NCBI GenBank assembly: GCA_002427365.1
Contig: DIQT01000005.1
Location: 1 to 34,107 of the forward strand
From: Caryophanales bacterium UBA5455
GTDB lineage: Bacteria; Bacillota_I; Bacilli_A; RFN20; CAG-826
Direction of reading: 5' to 3'
Length of the DNA: 34,107 nt
Part shown: in pieces, positions 25,840 to 34,107 of the stretch
Layout: each line of letters starts with the position of its first letter
How positions within the stretch are numbered: position 1 is the first letter of the stretch
Notes under the pieces: generated by a model
What the model saw: the letters and a program-made list of their open reading frames with translations, nothing else
What the model was told of the DNA's origin: nothing
Databases searched by the model: none
Program-made: the position numbers and the translations under genes

Positions 25840-26544
25840 TTAAAGTAAACTCGCCGCGTCTTCATCAATATAAATAGTTAAATCGGGATGATTAAATAAA
25901 ATCGTTAAGGGCCAATTATTATCGTAGCTTGTTGCGTTAATAAGATGTTTAACCGCTTCCGCTTTTGCTTTACCAAATGCGAGGAAGACAATCTTTTTTG
26001 CACGCATAATCGATGATAAGCCCATTGTGACAGCTTGATTAGGAACTTCACTTACATCATTAAAGAACCGTGAATTAACTAAAACAGTATCTGCGGTTAA
26101 ATATGTCACATGGGTTTTCGAATCTGCGCTGGTGCCTGGTTCATTAAAGCCAATATGGCCGTTATTACCAACGCCGACAAGTTGAAGATCAATTCCTCCA
26201 TGCTCAGCAATTAATTCATCATATTTTTCGGGGTTTTTTGAACGAGGAAAGAAAGTGTTTTCTTTGTTAATATTTATAAGATCAAAAAGGTTTGTATCCA
26301 TAAAGTAACGATAACTATCTTCATTGTTATAGCGACCAACATATTCATCAAGATTAAATGTTACGACTTCTCCATAATTTATCTTTTCTTCATTAGCGAG
26401 CTTTACCATTTCTTTATATATACCTACGGGTGAATCGCCTGTTGGCAAGCCTAAAACACACTTTGGTGAAGCCTTAACAAGGTCACTTATTTGACGACCG
26501 ACAAGCCGGCCGACTTCTTCTTTGTTTAAGATGATAACTTTCAT
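25840..26544 (-). CDS. nagB: Glucosamine-6-phosphate deaminase
   Basis: This 234-residue cytoplasmic enzyme converts glucosamine-6-phosphate to fructose-6-phosphate and ammonia. Landmarks are LPTGDSPVG (33-41, phosphate loop), NLDEY with catalytic Asp66, and GVGNNGHIGFNEPG with catalytic His130. The length and the Asn-Gly-His form match the short Bacillus/Streptococcus type without the allosteric C-terminal part of the E. coli enzyme. It lies 90 bases after capF and has its own promoter. It controls the balance between amino-sugar use in the glycan genes upstream and glycolysis. Confidence 0.97.
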   Translation of the reverse strand: MKVIILNKEEVGRLVGRQISDLVKASPKCVLGLPTGDSPVGIYKEMVKLANEEKINYGEVVTFNLDEYVGRYNNEDSYRYFMDTNLFDLININKENTFFPRSKNPEKYDELIAEHGGIDLQLVGVGNNGHIGFNEPGTSADSKTHVTYLTADTVLVNSRFFNDVSEVPNQAVTMGLSSIMRAKKIVFLAFGKAKAEAVKHLINATSYDNNWPLTILFNHPDLTIYIDEDAASLL

Positions 26545-26595
26545 AATTTCCCTTTTGTGTTTGCGTTATTTTTTCTTAGAAAAATAATAATTTAG

Positions 26596-26624
26596 AGTAT
26601 AGTTTATGTGCTAGCATAAGTCAT
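26596..26624 (-). promoter_or_regulatory. nagB promoter
   Basis: On the minus strand ATGACT (26619-26624) and TATACT (26596-26601) have a 17-base spacing. It sits in the only sizeable gap between capF and nagB. Confidence 0.55.
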
Positions 26625-26634
26625 TAATTATTTA

Positions 26635-27750
26635 TTACTTTTTTACTTTTAAATAATATGTATCGGGCCTCTTGGGATCAAAGTTTTCGGATGCCCACAT
26701 AATAGTGACTAAGTCACTTTCTCCAATGTTTGTAATATTATGCGTGTAGCCTGGAATCATATCTAAGACTTGCAGTTTATCACCGCTTACAACAAAACTA
26801 ATTACTTCGTCGGTATCGATTTTCCGGTAAGCAATTTCCGCTTGACCATACACAACAAGAAACTTTTCATTTTTTGTGTGATGATAATGTTCGCCTTTGC
26901 TAATGCCTGGCTTCGAAACATTAACGCTTACTTGACCAGCATTACTTGTTCTAATAAATTCACTAAAGGAACCTCGCTCATCTCGATGCATCGTTAAATC
27001 ATAAATAAAGTCCTTTGGGTCTAAATAACTTAAATATGTTGCGTAAAGTTTAGAAACAAACCAATTATCCATGTTAGGAATTAGTAATGACGTTCTTGAG
27101 TTCACAAATGATTCAAGTAACGCTTTTATTTCTCCTAATGACTTTCGATATGTTGGTTTAATCGTTAATGGTATCATTTGTTTTCTTCTTCTTTTTAAAT
27201 TAACAACATCCATAAATTCCTTAATGACGTCATCAATATATAAGAAGTTAAATGTATATGTTGGATCACTTACTACTAAGGGCAAATCATGTGTAATGTT
27301 ATAGCACCAAGTCGCAATAACGGAATTATAATTAGGGCGAGACCATTTTCCAAATAAGTTATCAAGGCGGTAAATATAAACAGGCGCATCAGTGGCTTCA
27401 CTATACCTAAATAAATAATCTTCTGCTTGTTTTTTTGATTTACCATAATCACTATCTTCAAGTGCTTTAATTGAACTAGAAAAAATAAGTGGAACTTTTT
27501 TTTCATATTTCTTCATTGTTTCAAGTAAATGATATGTAAAGTTTGCATTTCCTTCATAAAACTCATCATTACTTAATGGGCGATTAACGCCGGCGAGATG
27601 AATAATAAAATCCGCTTCGTTTACATAAATATCAAGGCGCTCTTTTGGTGTATCTAAATCATATTTAAAAACAGTGTGCTTGTCATTTTCTAAAGCGATA
27701 ACGATATGTTTTCCAACAAAGCCCGCTGCGCCGGTAACTAAAACTTTCAT
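26635..27750 (-). CDS. capF: CapF-like bifunctional SDR reductase with cupin domain (FucNAc pathway)
   Basis: This 371-residue protein, close to S. aureus CapF in length, has an N-terminal NAD(P)-binding SDR domain (GAAGFVG at 7-13, catalytic pair Tyr102/Lys106 in DYGKSK) and a C-terminal cupin (about 250-371) with metal-ligand candidates His288, His290 and His337 (KGEHYHH, PGYTHN). CapF (also WbjC/FnlB) epimerises and reduces the keto intermediate made by CapE, en route to UDP-N-acetyl-L-fucosamine; CapG finishes the job. CapE and CapG are not in the window and should lie to the right. It is 14 bases after the O-antigen polymerase-like gene. Confidence 0.9.
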   Translation of the reverse strand: MKVLVTGAAGFVGKHIVIALENDKHTVFKYDLDTPKERLDIYVNEADFIIHLAGVNRPLSNDEFYEGNANFTYHLLETMKKYEKKVPLIFSSSIKALEDSDYGKSKKQAEDYLFRYSEATDAPVYIYRLDNLFGKWSRPNYNSVIATWCYNITHDLPLVVSDPTYTFNFLYIDDVIKEFMDVVNLKRRRKQMIPLTIKPTYRKSLGEIKALLESFVNSRTSLLIPNMDNWFVSKLYATYLSYLDPKDFIYDLTMHRDERGSFSEFIRTSNAGQVSVNVSKPGISKGEHYHHTKNEKFLVVYGQAEIAYRKIDTDEVISFVVSGDKLQVLDMIPGYTHNITNIGESDLVTIMWASENFDPKRPDTYYLKVKK

Positions 27751-27764
27751 GGTGTTCTCCTTTC

Positions 27765-29204
27765 TTAAGGTAAAACTGGTTCATTAGTAATATTATGTTT
27801 GCCCCCCGCTTGCACTTCCGCTTCTTTAATTCGGTAGTAATAAATTAATTGAGGCATAAATACGGGCAAGGCATGAATAATTCCTTCGCTATTAAAAAGG
27901 AACGGAGTAATTGCTTCAACGCTACTATGAATAAGTAACGCTCCTAAGGCAATAAAGGAATATAAACTAAAAAGTTTATGATATTTGAAGATTCTAATAT
28001 AAATATAAACCATATAAATTAAAAAGACGAGATAGGCGACTAGACCAATAATCCCAACATTTGCCCATAATTCCACATAACCATTATGGTAGTTTCCATA
28101 GGGCATACTTGGGACCGCGTAACCTAGGGCCGCGGATGCTTCGCCTAAAATCATTCGTGAGATATAAAATCCTTCCCCAAACACATATGTCCACCAATTA
28201 CTTTTAAGCGCGGCCATACCTACTTTCCAATAAGTAATCCGTGCCCTAAGTGAATCGCCCGTAAACAATGAATCAGGAAAAATCTTTCGTAATAAAATTC
28301 CTAACTCTGTTTCACTATGAACGGGCATGACGCGTAATAAAACCGCGCTTGTCACAAAGCCAATAAAGGCTAGTAACAAGGTCGTTACAATAACGGGATG
28401 CTTCTTAAAGTTAAGGATGATAATCGCTAAGGCATAGGCAATATAAACAAAAGCGGATAAAGCAATTTTTGTTTTCGAATATGTAAAGAAAATAATAACC
28501 GCGATTGGTAGTGACACTAAAATTGGTACATACCGATGCTTTTTCATAATTGAAGATAAATACACACAAAATACGAGGCCGACGAATAAATAGGAGGCAA
28601 AAAGGTTACGATTAACAAATAATGATCTTGTTTCACCACCACGATTAGCAATACCTAAGGTAATTGTTTTTCGATAAATCGGAAATTCTTTAATAAGACT
28701 ATAACCAATTAGAATGTAACATAAGATCAAATAGAAAATTATAATCGCAATAAACGTATTTCTGGCGTGTTTTTTCCGTGGATAAACAATTAAAAACATT
28801 AACAGGAAAACAAAAGTTAATGCGGTTAAAAGAATCGAACGAAGCCGATAATCTTGCTTAATTTCGATAGTTATTTCAGTTAATTCATCGTTACGGTTTT
28901 TATATGAAAAAACGAAATCATCCGGTAAAAGAAAAACAACCACAAGATTAATAAGTAAAATCGCCGAAACAATTCCCACGATTAAATATACCCTTTTATA
29001 ATTATTATCTTGAAGCGAATACATAATATAAAAGACAATTAATGAAATCGCAAAGACCGCAAAAATTACAAAATACGTTATTTCAAATGATTTAACAACA
29101 AGGGAAGGAATGATAAAGCTATTTTCCACAACAAAAATCACTAATGTAAGTGTAAATAAAACAAACAAACTAGAAGCGAGGTTTCTTAAATTAAACTTTT
29201 TCAT
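27765..29204 (-). CDS. O-antigen ligase/polymerase-like membrane protein (Wzy/WaaL family)
   Basis: The product has 479 residues and about 11-12 membrane segments. The large outer loop contains the Wzy_C-type segment MPYGNYHNGYVELWANVGII, where the conserved HN..... and following helix identify the O-antigen ligase/polymerase superfamily. In a Gram-positive-type polysaccharide cluster this is more likely a Wzy-type polymerase than a lipid-A ligase. It starts after the SDR gene with an 18-base gap and precedes capF by 14 bases, within one glycan operon. Confidence 0.87.
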   Translation of the reverse strand: MKKFNLRNLASSLFVLFTLTLVIFVVENSFIIPSLVVKSFEITYFVIFAVFAISLIVFYIMYSLQDNNYKRVYLIVGIVSAILLINLVVVFLLPDDFVFSYKNRNDELTEITIEIKQDYRLRSILLTALTFVFLLMFLIVYPRKKHARNTFIAIIIFYLILCYILIGYSLIKEFPIYRKTITLGIANRGGETRSLFVNRNLFASYLFVGLVFCVYLSSIMKKHRYVPILVSLPIAVIIFFTYSKTKIALSAFVYIAYALAIIILNFKKHPVIVTTLLLAFIGFVTSAVLLRVMPVHSETELGILLRKIFPDSLFTGDSLRARITYWKVGMAALKSNWWTYVFGEGFYISRMILGEASAALGYAVPSMPYGNYHNGYVELWANVGIIGLVAYLVFLIYMVYIYIRIFKYHKLFSLYSFIALGALLIHSSVEAITPFLFNSEGIIHALPVFMPQLIYYYRIKEAEVQAGGKHNITNEPVLP

Positions 29205-29222
29205 ACTTACTCTCCACGATTA

Positions 29223-30254
29223 CTAAGATTTTAAAATGTTAATTGTTTCTTCTAGTCCTTGCGCTAAATTGACATCTGTATGATAACCTAAATCTTTAAT
29301 CTTCTTTGTATCTAATAAAGCATATTGAGCTTTGGAATAACCCTTACCTTTAAATTCATCTTGAATAATTTGTTCAAATGGAACACGACCAATGTTTGCA
29401 ACAAGTTCCGCGATTTCTTTTAATGTGTATATTTCATCATTTGTAACGTTATACGCTTCACCACTTTTGCCATTTTCTAAAAGAAAAAGCATCGCTTTAA
29501 CTGCGTCACTAACATAAATATACGAGAATTGTTGTTCGCCAAGTGACTTTAAAATAACGGGTTCGTTATTTAAGGCGTTCTTAATAAACTGTGACATGGC
29601 TTTCGAATCATTTTTTCGCATTGTTGGGCCATACACCCGGCTAAAGCGAGCGATGACGATTGGGAGTTTATATTCTTCCCCATAAGAAATCGCGAGTGTT
29701 TCAGCGGCTAGTTTGGCAACGTTATACGTTGAACGAACTTCAAGTGGATCAATATAGCCATAATCACTTTCTTTTATTGGTTCATCTTGCTCAACTTGAC
29801 CATAAATTTCCGTTGTGGACATAACTAAGACTTGAGCATTATTTTTACTTGCAATATCAAGCATATTTTTAATCCCTAATAAGTTAATTAACATTGTATC
29901 AATCGGATGCGCGGCATAGTTAGCGGGATCCGTATACGACGCAGCATGAATGACGATATCAACTTTCCGGCGAATGTTTAAGGGATCTTTAATGTTACCT
30001 TCGACAAAGCTAAGACGACCATCATACCGCCACTTGGAAAACTGCATTTGCGCTTCACCTGCGTTTAAGGTGTTCGCGATTATTAAGCCATGGTAATGTG
30101 GATTAATAAGTAATGTATCAATTAAAAAAGTTCCAATTAATCCGGTTGCCCCAGAAATTAGAATTGTTTTATGATTAAAATAGCTTAGGTTAATATTTTT
30201 AGAAGTCGCTAACGCGCGGTCTAAATATATTTCCTTTTCATAACGTTTATTCAT
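29223..30254 (-). CDS. NAD-dependent epimerase/reductase (extended SDR)
   Basis: This 343-residue cytoplasmic SDR has the NAD motif GATGLIG (35-41), STTEIYG (146-152) and the catalytic pair Tyr177/Lys181 in STYNVAK. It belongs to the sugar-nucleotide group near UDP-glucuronate decarboxylases and dTDP-glucose dehydratases. Its start overlaps the cytidylyltransferase stop by 4 bases (ATGA), so the pair is translationally coupled. Such tandem or fused pairs are known for CDP-linked polyol/sugar synthesis (for example Bcs1-type enzymes). Substrate not determinable from sequence. Confidence 0.82.
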   Translation of the reverse strand: MNKRYEKEIYLDRALATSKNINLSYFNHKTILISGATGLIGTFLIDTLLINPHYHGLIIANTLNAGEAQMQFSKWRYDGRLSFVEGNIKDPLNIRRKVDIVIHAASYTDPANYAAHPIDTMLINLLGIKNMLDIASKNNAQVLVMSTTEIYGQVEQDEPIKESDYGYIDPLEVRSTYNVAKLAAETLAISYGEEYKLPIVIARFSRVYGPTMRKNDSKAMSQFIKNALNNEPVILKSLGEQQFSYIYVSDAVKAMLFLLENGKSGEAYNVTNDEIYTLKEIAELVANIGRVPFEQIIQDEFKGKGYSKAQYALLDTKKIKDLGYHTDVNLAQGLEETINILKS

Positions 30255-30964
30255 GCACTCACCAAGTCTTCTTCGGGAAAATCTTTTAATGCTTTAAATA
30301 AAGCAATATCTTCGGGTGTGGTAATTTTAACATTATTATTAAAGCCCAGGGAAAAATAAATTGTATGACCTAGTTCAATCATCATTGTATTAGCGTAGAC
30401 ACTATTAGTAATTCCTTGTTCTAATGCTTCTTGATGAGCTAAAAGGATTTCTTCATACCGATATGCTTGGGGTGTTTGCACGCGCCGCATCGTTTTTCGA
30501 TCAATGGAATGTTTACCATATATTTGATTATCTGTTTGGATTAATGTTTCTTGTACTTCTAAGGAGGCACACGCGTTACCGTGGAGTTTTGCAACCTTAA
30601 TTAAGTCATCAATAATGACTTTGGGAACAATGGGGCGAATTGCATCATGAACAATTAAAATATCATCAGGTCCTAAATATTCTTTTAAGTTATAAACACC
30701 ATTACGGGCACTACCTTGGCCGTTTTCGCCACCCGCAACAACCCATTTAAGTTTATCTAAATTATATTGTTCTTTTAATTCAAAAAGATAGTCTTCATAA
30801 CCTTTTAAAACAACAACTTCAATCGCATCAATATCCGGATGCCGATTAAAAGCTTCAAGTGTATAAACGATAATTGGTTTATTATCGATAATAAGAAATT
30901 GTTTGGGTGTATGGTTATTCATACGTGTGCCGGTACCTCCGGCAATGATCATCGCTACATTCAT
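30251..30964 (-). CDS. IspD/TarI-like cytidylyltransferase
   Basis: The product has 237 residues. The CTP-binding motif is AGGTGTRM (8-15) followed by PKQF (20-23); further landmarks are VHDAIRP (105-111), RRVQTPQAY, and the C-terminal NVKITTPEDIALF. The family includes IspD (isoprenoid MEP pathway) and TarI/Bcs1-type polyol-phosphate cytidylyltransferases. Position as first gene of a glycan operon, coupling with an SDR, and a divergent LicD gene favour production of a CDP-activated polyol or sugar for the surface polymer. IspD function cannot be excluded. GAGGTG lies 9 bases before the ATG. Confidence 0.8.
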   Translation of the reverse strand: MNVAMIIAGGTGTRMNNHTPKQFLIIDNKPIIVYTLEAFNRHPDIDAIEVVVLKGYEDYLFELKEQYNLDKLKWVVAGGENGQGSARNGVYNLKEYLGPDDILIVHDAIRPIVPKVIIDDLIKVAKLHGNACASLEVQETLIQTDNQIYGKHSIDRKTMRRVQTPQAYRYEEILLAHQEALEQGITNSVYANTMMIELGHTIYFSLGFNNNVKITTPEDIALFKALKDFPEEDLVSA

Positions 30965-31006
30965 TTTTTATTTCACCTCAAAGGTCTTGTTAATGTTAAC
31001 ATACAT

Positions 31007-31012
31007 ATTATA
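31007..31012 (-). promoter_or_regulatory. -10 box of the glycan operon
   Basis: A perfect TATAAT on the minus strand in the divergent gap 30965-31102. The -35 (TTTTTC at 17 bases) is poor. The leader to the cytidylyltransferase ATG is about 35 bases. Confidence 0.45.
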
Positions 31013-31060
31013 CATTAAAACAGCTTATAGAAAAAGGTTAGCCCTTTACTTTAAAAGATG

Positions 31061-31066
31061 TATAAT
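31061..31066 (+). promoter_or_regulatory. -10 box of the LicD-like gene
   Basis: A perfect TATAAT on the plus strand, about 37 bases before the chosen LicD start. The -35 candidate (TTAGCC) is weak. Its position argues that the upstream ATG at 31058 is not translated. Confidence 0.45.
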
Positions 31067-31102
31067 AATGGCGGACGAATTGAAAGATATTTGTTAACAA
31101 TT

Positions 31103-31939
31103 ATGAATGATTTACAAAAAAAACAACTTGAAATATTAAAAGAGATTATCCGGGTCTGTGAAAAACATAATTTAAAGTACTATCTTTTAGGTGGTTCGGT
31201 TTTAGGTGCGGTCCGGCATGAAGGCTTTATCCCTTGGGATGATGATATTGATATATGTATGCCGCGCCCGGACTTTGATAAACTTATGGCGTTAAAGGAT
31301 GAATTTAAAGCTCCTTACTTCTTACAAAATACAAAAACAGATCCAGGATTTACGTACGCGATGGCGAAACTTCGTGATTCTTCAACTACGTATGTCGAAA
31401 CAGTCTTTTCTAGAACAAAGATGAATCATGGCATCTTCGTCGATATCTTCCCACTTGATGGGATGTCTAGACGAAAGAACGCGAAAAAAGCGATTGGACC
31501 AAAGCCCTATCTTTTATGGTTTATGTGGTGGTTTACTTATATGGGTCACTTTTTTCGTAAACCAAACTGGAAGAAACCGCATTGGACACTACTAGGCTAT
31601 TTAGCCTCAATTATCTTTTTACCATTTAACATCTTTAACTGGACCGCTAAACTAATTAAAGCATGGACAAAAAGTATTAATTATGACAAAGCAACATTAA
31701 TTGGTCCATATCTTACAATGTATTTTAACCGCGACTCGTTTCCAAAAAGTTGGTTTGGCGATGGCGTTGAAGGAACATTTGAAGGAATGAAAGTAATTCT
31801 ACCAACAGAATACGATAAGTACCTTACCCAAATTTATGGTGACTATATGAAACTACCACCGCTAGATAAACAAAAAGGCCATCACTGGCATAAAGGTTGT
31901 AGCACAACGATTGGTTATAAAGATTTTCCTCAACAATAA
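31103..31939 (+). CDS. LicD-family phosphotransferase
   Basis: The product has about 278 residues from ATG 31103. The open frame could start at 31058, but that ATG lies ahead of a TATAAT box and the family alignment begins near the chosen Met (MNDLQKKQLEILKEIIRVCE). The nucleotidyltransferase-fold motif GGSVLGAVRHEGFIPWDDDI followed by DICMPRPDFD is diagnostic for LicD, which moves phosphocholine or a similar group from a CDP-carrier to a glycan. It is the only plus-strand gene in the window, divergent from the CDP-forming gene. Transferred group unknown. Confidence 0.92.
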   Translation: MNDLQKKQLEILKEIIRVCEKHNLKYYLLGGSVLGAVRHEGFIPWDDDIDICMPRPDFDKLMALKDEFKAPYFLQNTKTDPGFTYAMAKLRDSSTTYVETVFSRTKMNHGIFVDIFPLDGMSRRKNAKKAIGPKPYLLWFMWWFTYMGHFFRKPNWKKPHWTLLGYLASIIFLPFNIFNWTAKLIKAWTKSINYDKATLIGPYLTMYFNRDSFPKSWFGDGVEGTFEGMKVILPTEYDKYLTQIYGDYMKLPPLDKQKGHHWHKGCSTTIGYKDFPQQ

Positions 31940-31949
31940 GCAAAATATT

Positions 31950-31985
31950 AAAAGCCGATATTACACTAATATCGGCTTTTTCTTT
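31950..31985. terminator. Bidirectional intrinsic terminator between LicD-like gene and galE
   Basis: A perfect 14-bp stem (31950-31963 with 31967-31980) with a 3-base loop, flanked by T-runs on both strands (TTTTTCTTTC on plus, TTTTAATATTTTG on minus). It separates the convergent genes. Confidence 0.9.
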
Positions 31986-31987
31986 CT

Positions 31988-32998
31988 TTATTTTTTTGAA
32001 CTAGCGTATTGTTGCCACTTCCAAGAATCGCGACAGGCATCGTAGATGCTTTTCTTTGTACTCCAATTAAGTTCGATTTTAGCTTTATCAACATTGGCAA
32101 AGCTCGTCGCTAGGTCGCCTGGACGCCTGGCCACAACTTGATAAGCGATTTTAACACCGCTTGCTTTTTCAAATGCATTAATTAATTCAAATACACTTGT
32201 GCCTTCGCCACTCCCTAAATTATAAACGACGTAACCTGGTTTACTTTGAAGTTTCTTTAATGCGGCTAAATGCCCTTCCGCTAGATCAACGACATGGATG
32301 TAATCACGAACGCCGGTTCCATCAGGAGTTTCATAATCATCACCAAAGACACTAAGAATAGGAAGTTCACCAGTTGCGACTTTTGTAATATAAGGCATTA
32401 AGTTATTCGGAATTCCTTGAGGATCTTCACCAATTAGTCCGCTAGCATGCGCACCAATTGGATTAAAGTAACGAAGTATTGCAATATTTAATGATGGATT
32501 TGCGTATTGGACGTCTTTTAAAATCCATTCAATCATTACTTTTGTTGTGCCATACGGGTTTGTACTTTTCCCCGTTGGCATATCTTCGGTATATGGAGGA
32601 AGATTATCTTCGCCATACACTGTTGCGCTTGAAGAAAAGACAAGGTTTTTAACATCGTATTTAAGCATTACTTCTAGAAGAGATAGTGTTGAGTCAAGAT
32701 TATTTTGAAAATACATTAATGGTAAAGAGACTGATTCTCCAACCGCTTTTAGACCCGCAAAGTGAATTACATCACTAATTTGGTGTTTTGCAAAAACTAA
32801 GCTAAGTTTTTTCTTATCACGAACATCCAATTTATAAAACAAAGGCGTTTTGCCAGTTATTTGTTTAATCCAATCTAAAACATCTTCTTTAGCGTTACTT
32901 AAATTATCAACGATAATTACTTCATACCCTGCTTCAAGAAGTTCTACGACGGTATGGGAACCGATGTAGCCCGCTCCACCTGTTACTAATATTGCCAT
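31988..32998 (-). CDS. galE: UDP-glucose 4-epimerase
   Basis: This 336-residue SDR interconverts UDP-glucose and UDP-galactose (some also the N-acetyl forms). It has GGAGYIG (7-13, NAD binding), SSSATVYG with Ser124, and catalytic Tyr149/Lys153 in NPYGTTK, with RYFNPIGAH and GTGVRDYIHV later. GAGGT lies ahead of the ATG. It lies between a terminator downstream and one upstream, so it is probably a single-gene unit supplying the glycan genes. Confidence 0.96.
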   Translation of the reverse strand: MAILVTGGAGYIGSHTVVELLEAGYEVIIVDNLSNAKEDVLDWIKQITGKTPLFYKLDVRDKKKLSLVFAKHQISDVIHFAGLKAVGESVSLPLMYFQNNLDSTLSLLEVMLKYDVKNLVFSSSATVYGEDNLPPYTEDMPTGKSTNPYGTTKVMIEWILKDVQYANPSLNIAILRYFNPIGAHASGLIGEDPQGIPNNLMPYITKVATGELPILSVFGDDYETPDGTGVRDYIHVVDLAEGHLAALKKLQSKPGYVVYNLGSGEGTSVFELINAFEKASGVKIAYQVVARRPGDLATSFANVDKAKIELNWSTKKSIYDACRDSWKWQQYASSKK

Positions 32999-33060
32999 TA
33001 CTACTTACCTCACTATCTTCTTAATTATAGATAAAGACTTCATATAACGCTAGTTAAAAA

Positions 33061-33083
33061 AAGAGCGTTTCTTAACGCCCTTT
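33061..33083 (-). terminator. Intrinsic terminator after the sugar transferase gene
   Basis: On the minus strand AAGGGCGTT pairs with AACGCTCTT (one G-U pair) across the gene's stop codon and is followed by a seven-T run. It separates the gene from galE. Confidence 0.75.
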
Positions 33084-33674
33084 TGCAAAACCAAATGCCA
33101 CTAATATTGAATAGAAGAATATTTTAAAATCTAACCAGAAAGATATTCGCTTAACATAGTAAGAATCAAGTTCGGCTTTTTTATAAATATCATGATCTCT
33201 TTTGAGGTGAATTTGAGCATAACCACTAAGACCTGGTTTAACTAAATATGGCGAAGGGTCTTGAGCGTCCCGCGCATCTTGAAGTTCTTGTTCGTTATTA
33301 GCGGCACCGGGACGCGGTCCAATAAAGGCCATATCACCTTTTAAAATGTTAAATAGTTGGGGAAGTTCATCAAGCGAAGTTTTACGAAGAAACGAACCAA
33401 ATTTATATGTATATGCTTTTTGTTCTTCTTCACTCATTTCTGAAGGAGGAATTTCTGGAACACCAACTTTCATTGAACGGAATTTATAAATTTTAAAAAT
33501 CTTCTTATTTTTCCCAATGCGTTGTTGTTTAAATAATACTGGGCCTTTTGAAGTTAATTTAATAATTATCGCAACAATAATCATTAATAAACCTAAAAGG
33601 ATAATTCCTAAAAAAGAGCCGAAAATACTAATAATTCTTTTAAAAAATAAATATACTTTTTGGCTTTTCTTCAT
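33072..33674 (-). CDS. Polyprenyl-phosphate sugar-1-phosphate transferase (initiating, WcaJ/CapM-type)
   Basis: This 200-residue membrane enzyme moves a sugar-1-phosphate from UDP-sugar to undecaprenyl phosphate and starts repeat-unit assembly. One N-terminal hydrophobic helix (about 12-38) is followed by GPVLFKQQRIG, IYKFRSM, SLDELPQLFNILKGDMAFIG and PGLSGYAQ, all diagnostic for the short catalytic-core form (PF02397). GGGAAGGG lies ahead of the ATG. It lies 180 bases after the glycosyltransferase fragment. The sugar used is not set by these motifs. Confidence 0.96.
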   Translation of the reverse strand: MKKSQKVYLFFKRIISIFGSFLGIILLGLLMIIVAIIIKLTSKGPVLFKQQRIGKNKKIFKIYKFRSMKVGVPEIPPSEMSEEEQKAYTYKFGSFLRKTSLDELPQLFNILKGDMAFIGPRPGAANNEQELQDARDAQDPSPYLVKPGLSGYAQIHLKRDHDIYKKAELDSYYVKRISFWLDFKIFFYSILVAFGFAKGR

Positions 33675-33855
33675 AAATATCCCTTCCCTCTTTTAATACA
33701 TATTGTTCAACACAACTAACGAAGTGCGTAATTTTCTATTTCTTCATATTAGATATGATGAAATTTTAAACTCACAATAACAAAAATATACCCTTTCTGT
33801 TAAAAAGTCCATAAAATTCAGCCTTTATACTAATTTTATTCATAAATTCTCTCGA

Positions 33856-34107
33856 TTACACTTTCTCCGTCAATGTTTTAATTTCATTTGCTAATTTATG
33901 ATAATCCCTATTAGAAACAATTGTTGCTTGATAATTTTCTTTCAAATCTCTTGCATAACTCGATTCTTCATCAACTGCGGCAATGATTTGCTTATTTGCA
34001 TTAACAATCATTGCGGTTTTTAATGGACATGCCGTATAAATAACACCTGGTACTAGTGATATAACATTAACATCCGCTAGATTATAAATATATGGTGAGT
34101 CTTCCAT
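33856..34107 (-). CDS. Glycosyltransferase family 4, WbuB-like (C-terminal end, cut by window edge)
   Basis: The 83 residues seen are the C-terminal end of a GT-B glycosyltransferase. ADVNVISLVPGVIYTACPLK followed by IIAAVDEESSYARDL matches the nucleotide-sugar binding segment of WbuB/WcaI-like enzymes, with the Lys (usually PSK) and the acidic pair before a variable tail. WbuB is linked to N-acetyl-L-fucosamine transfer in E. coli serogroups, consistent with capF here. The N-terminal part lies beyond base 34107; the Met at the edge is internal. Confidence 0.78.
   Translation of the reverse strand: MEDSPYIYNLADVNVISLVPGVIYTACPLKTAMIVNANKQIIAAVDEESSYARDLKENYQATIVSNRDYHKLANEIKTLTEKV

Noticed and set aside
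31067..31096. Nine-codon leader peptide before LicD
   Set aside because: It overlaps the promoter region and has no ribosome site or attenuator-like stem.
31058..31102. Earlier LicD start at 31058
   Set aside because: It lies at a TATAAT box with no ribosome site; LicD similarity begins near 31103.
1..34107. CRISPR array, tRNA, rRNA or complete insertion sequence
   Set aside because: No regular repeat-spacer pattern, no tRNA T-loop in the gaps, and no transposase frame.

Overview
The window looks like a chromosomal segment of an uncultured, low-GC, Gram-positive-type bacterium near the Bacilli/Mycoplasmatota border (a gut RF39- or Izemoplasma-like organism is my guess). The reasons are the AT-rich DNA, AGGAGG-type ribosome sites, a Bacillus-type NagB, CsoR/CopZ/CopA, SipW-type secretion and InlB-type repeats. 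TGA is a real stop here (the ATGA overlaps at 22982-22985 and 30251-30254 need it), so this is not the mycoplasma code in which TGA means Trp. All genes except one (a LicD-like gene at 31103-31939) lie on the minus strand.

Region 1 (1-7920) is housekeeping. Read in transcription order it holds copA-copZ-csoR behind a promoter with a CsoR-like box, a cytoplasmic GH13 glucosidase, smpB-folC-folT (tmRNA partner plus folate uptake and retention), an alpha/beta hydrolase, and the start of a second GH13 enzyme cut by the window edge. The gap at 7921-8336 holds a strong terminator and a possible small RNA with C-rich loops.

Region 2 (8337-25577) is the unusual part. A tightly packed run of genes starts at a good promoter at 25549-25577. 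It encodes two related SipW-type exported proteins, a long SipW-like signal peptidase, a membrane-anchored McrB-like AAA+ ATPase, a McrC-like partner ending in a zinc ribbon, an ABC ATPase and permease, a beta-helix exported protein, a repeat-rich lipoprotein with an InlB B-repeat, and a third SipW-type protein. A large exported protein with a C-terminal Hint (intein/hedgehog-like) domain follows. A decayed paralogue of it, with two in-frame stops and no Hint domain, lies next. I read this as a surface-structure or protein-export system. The combination of SipW, McrBC-like AAA+, ABC exporter and Hint substrate is not one I can match to a named system.

Region 3 (25840-34107) is amino-sugar and surface-polysaccharide metabolism. 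It contains nagB, capF, an O-antigen polymerase/ligase-like protein, an SDR epimerase/reductase, an IspD/TarI-like cytidylyltransferase, a divergent LicD-like phosphotransferase, galE, an initiating sugar-phosphate transferase, and the end of a WbuB-like glycosyltransferase. CapF with a WbuB-like transferase points to N-acetyl-L-fucosamine in the glycan. The cytidylyltransferase plus LicD points to a phospho-linked, CDP-activated decoration.
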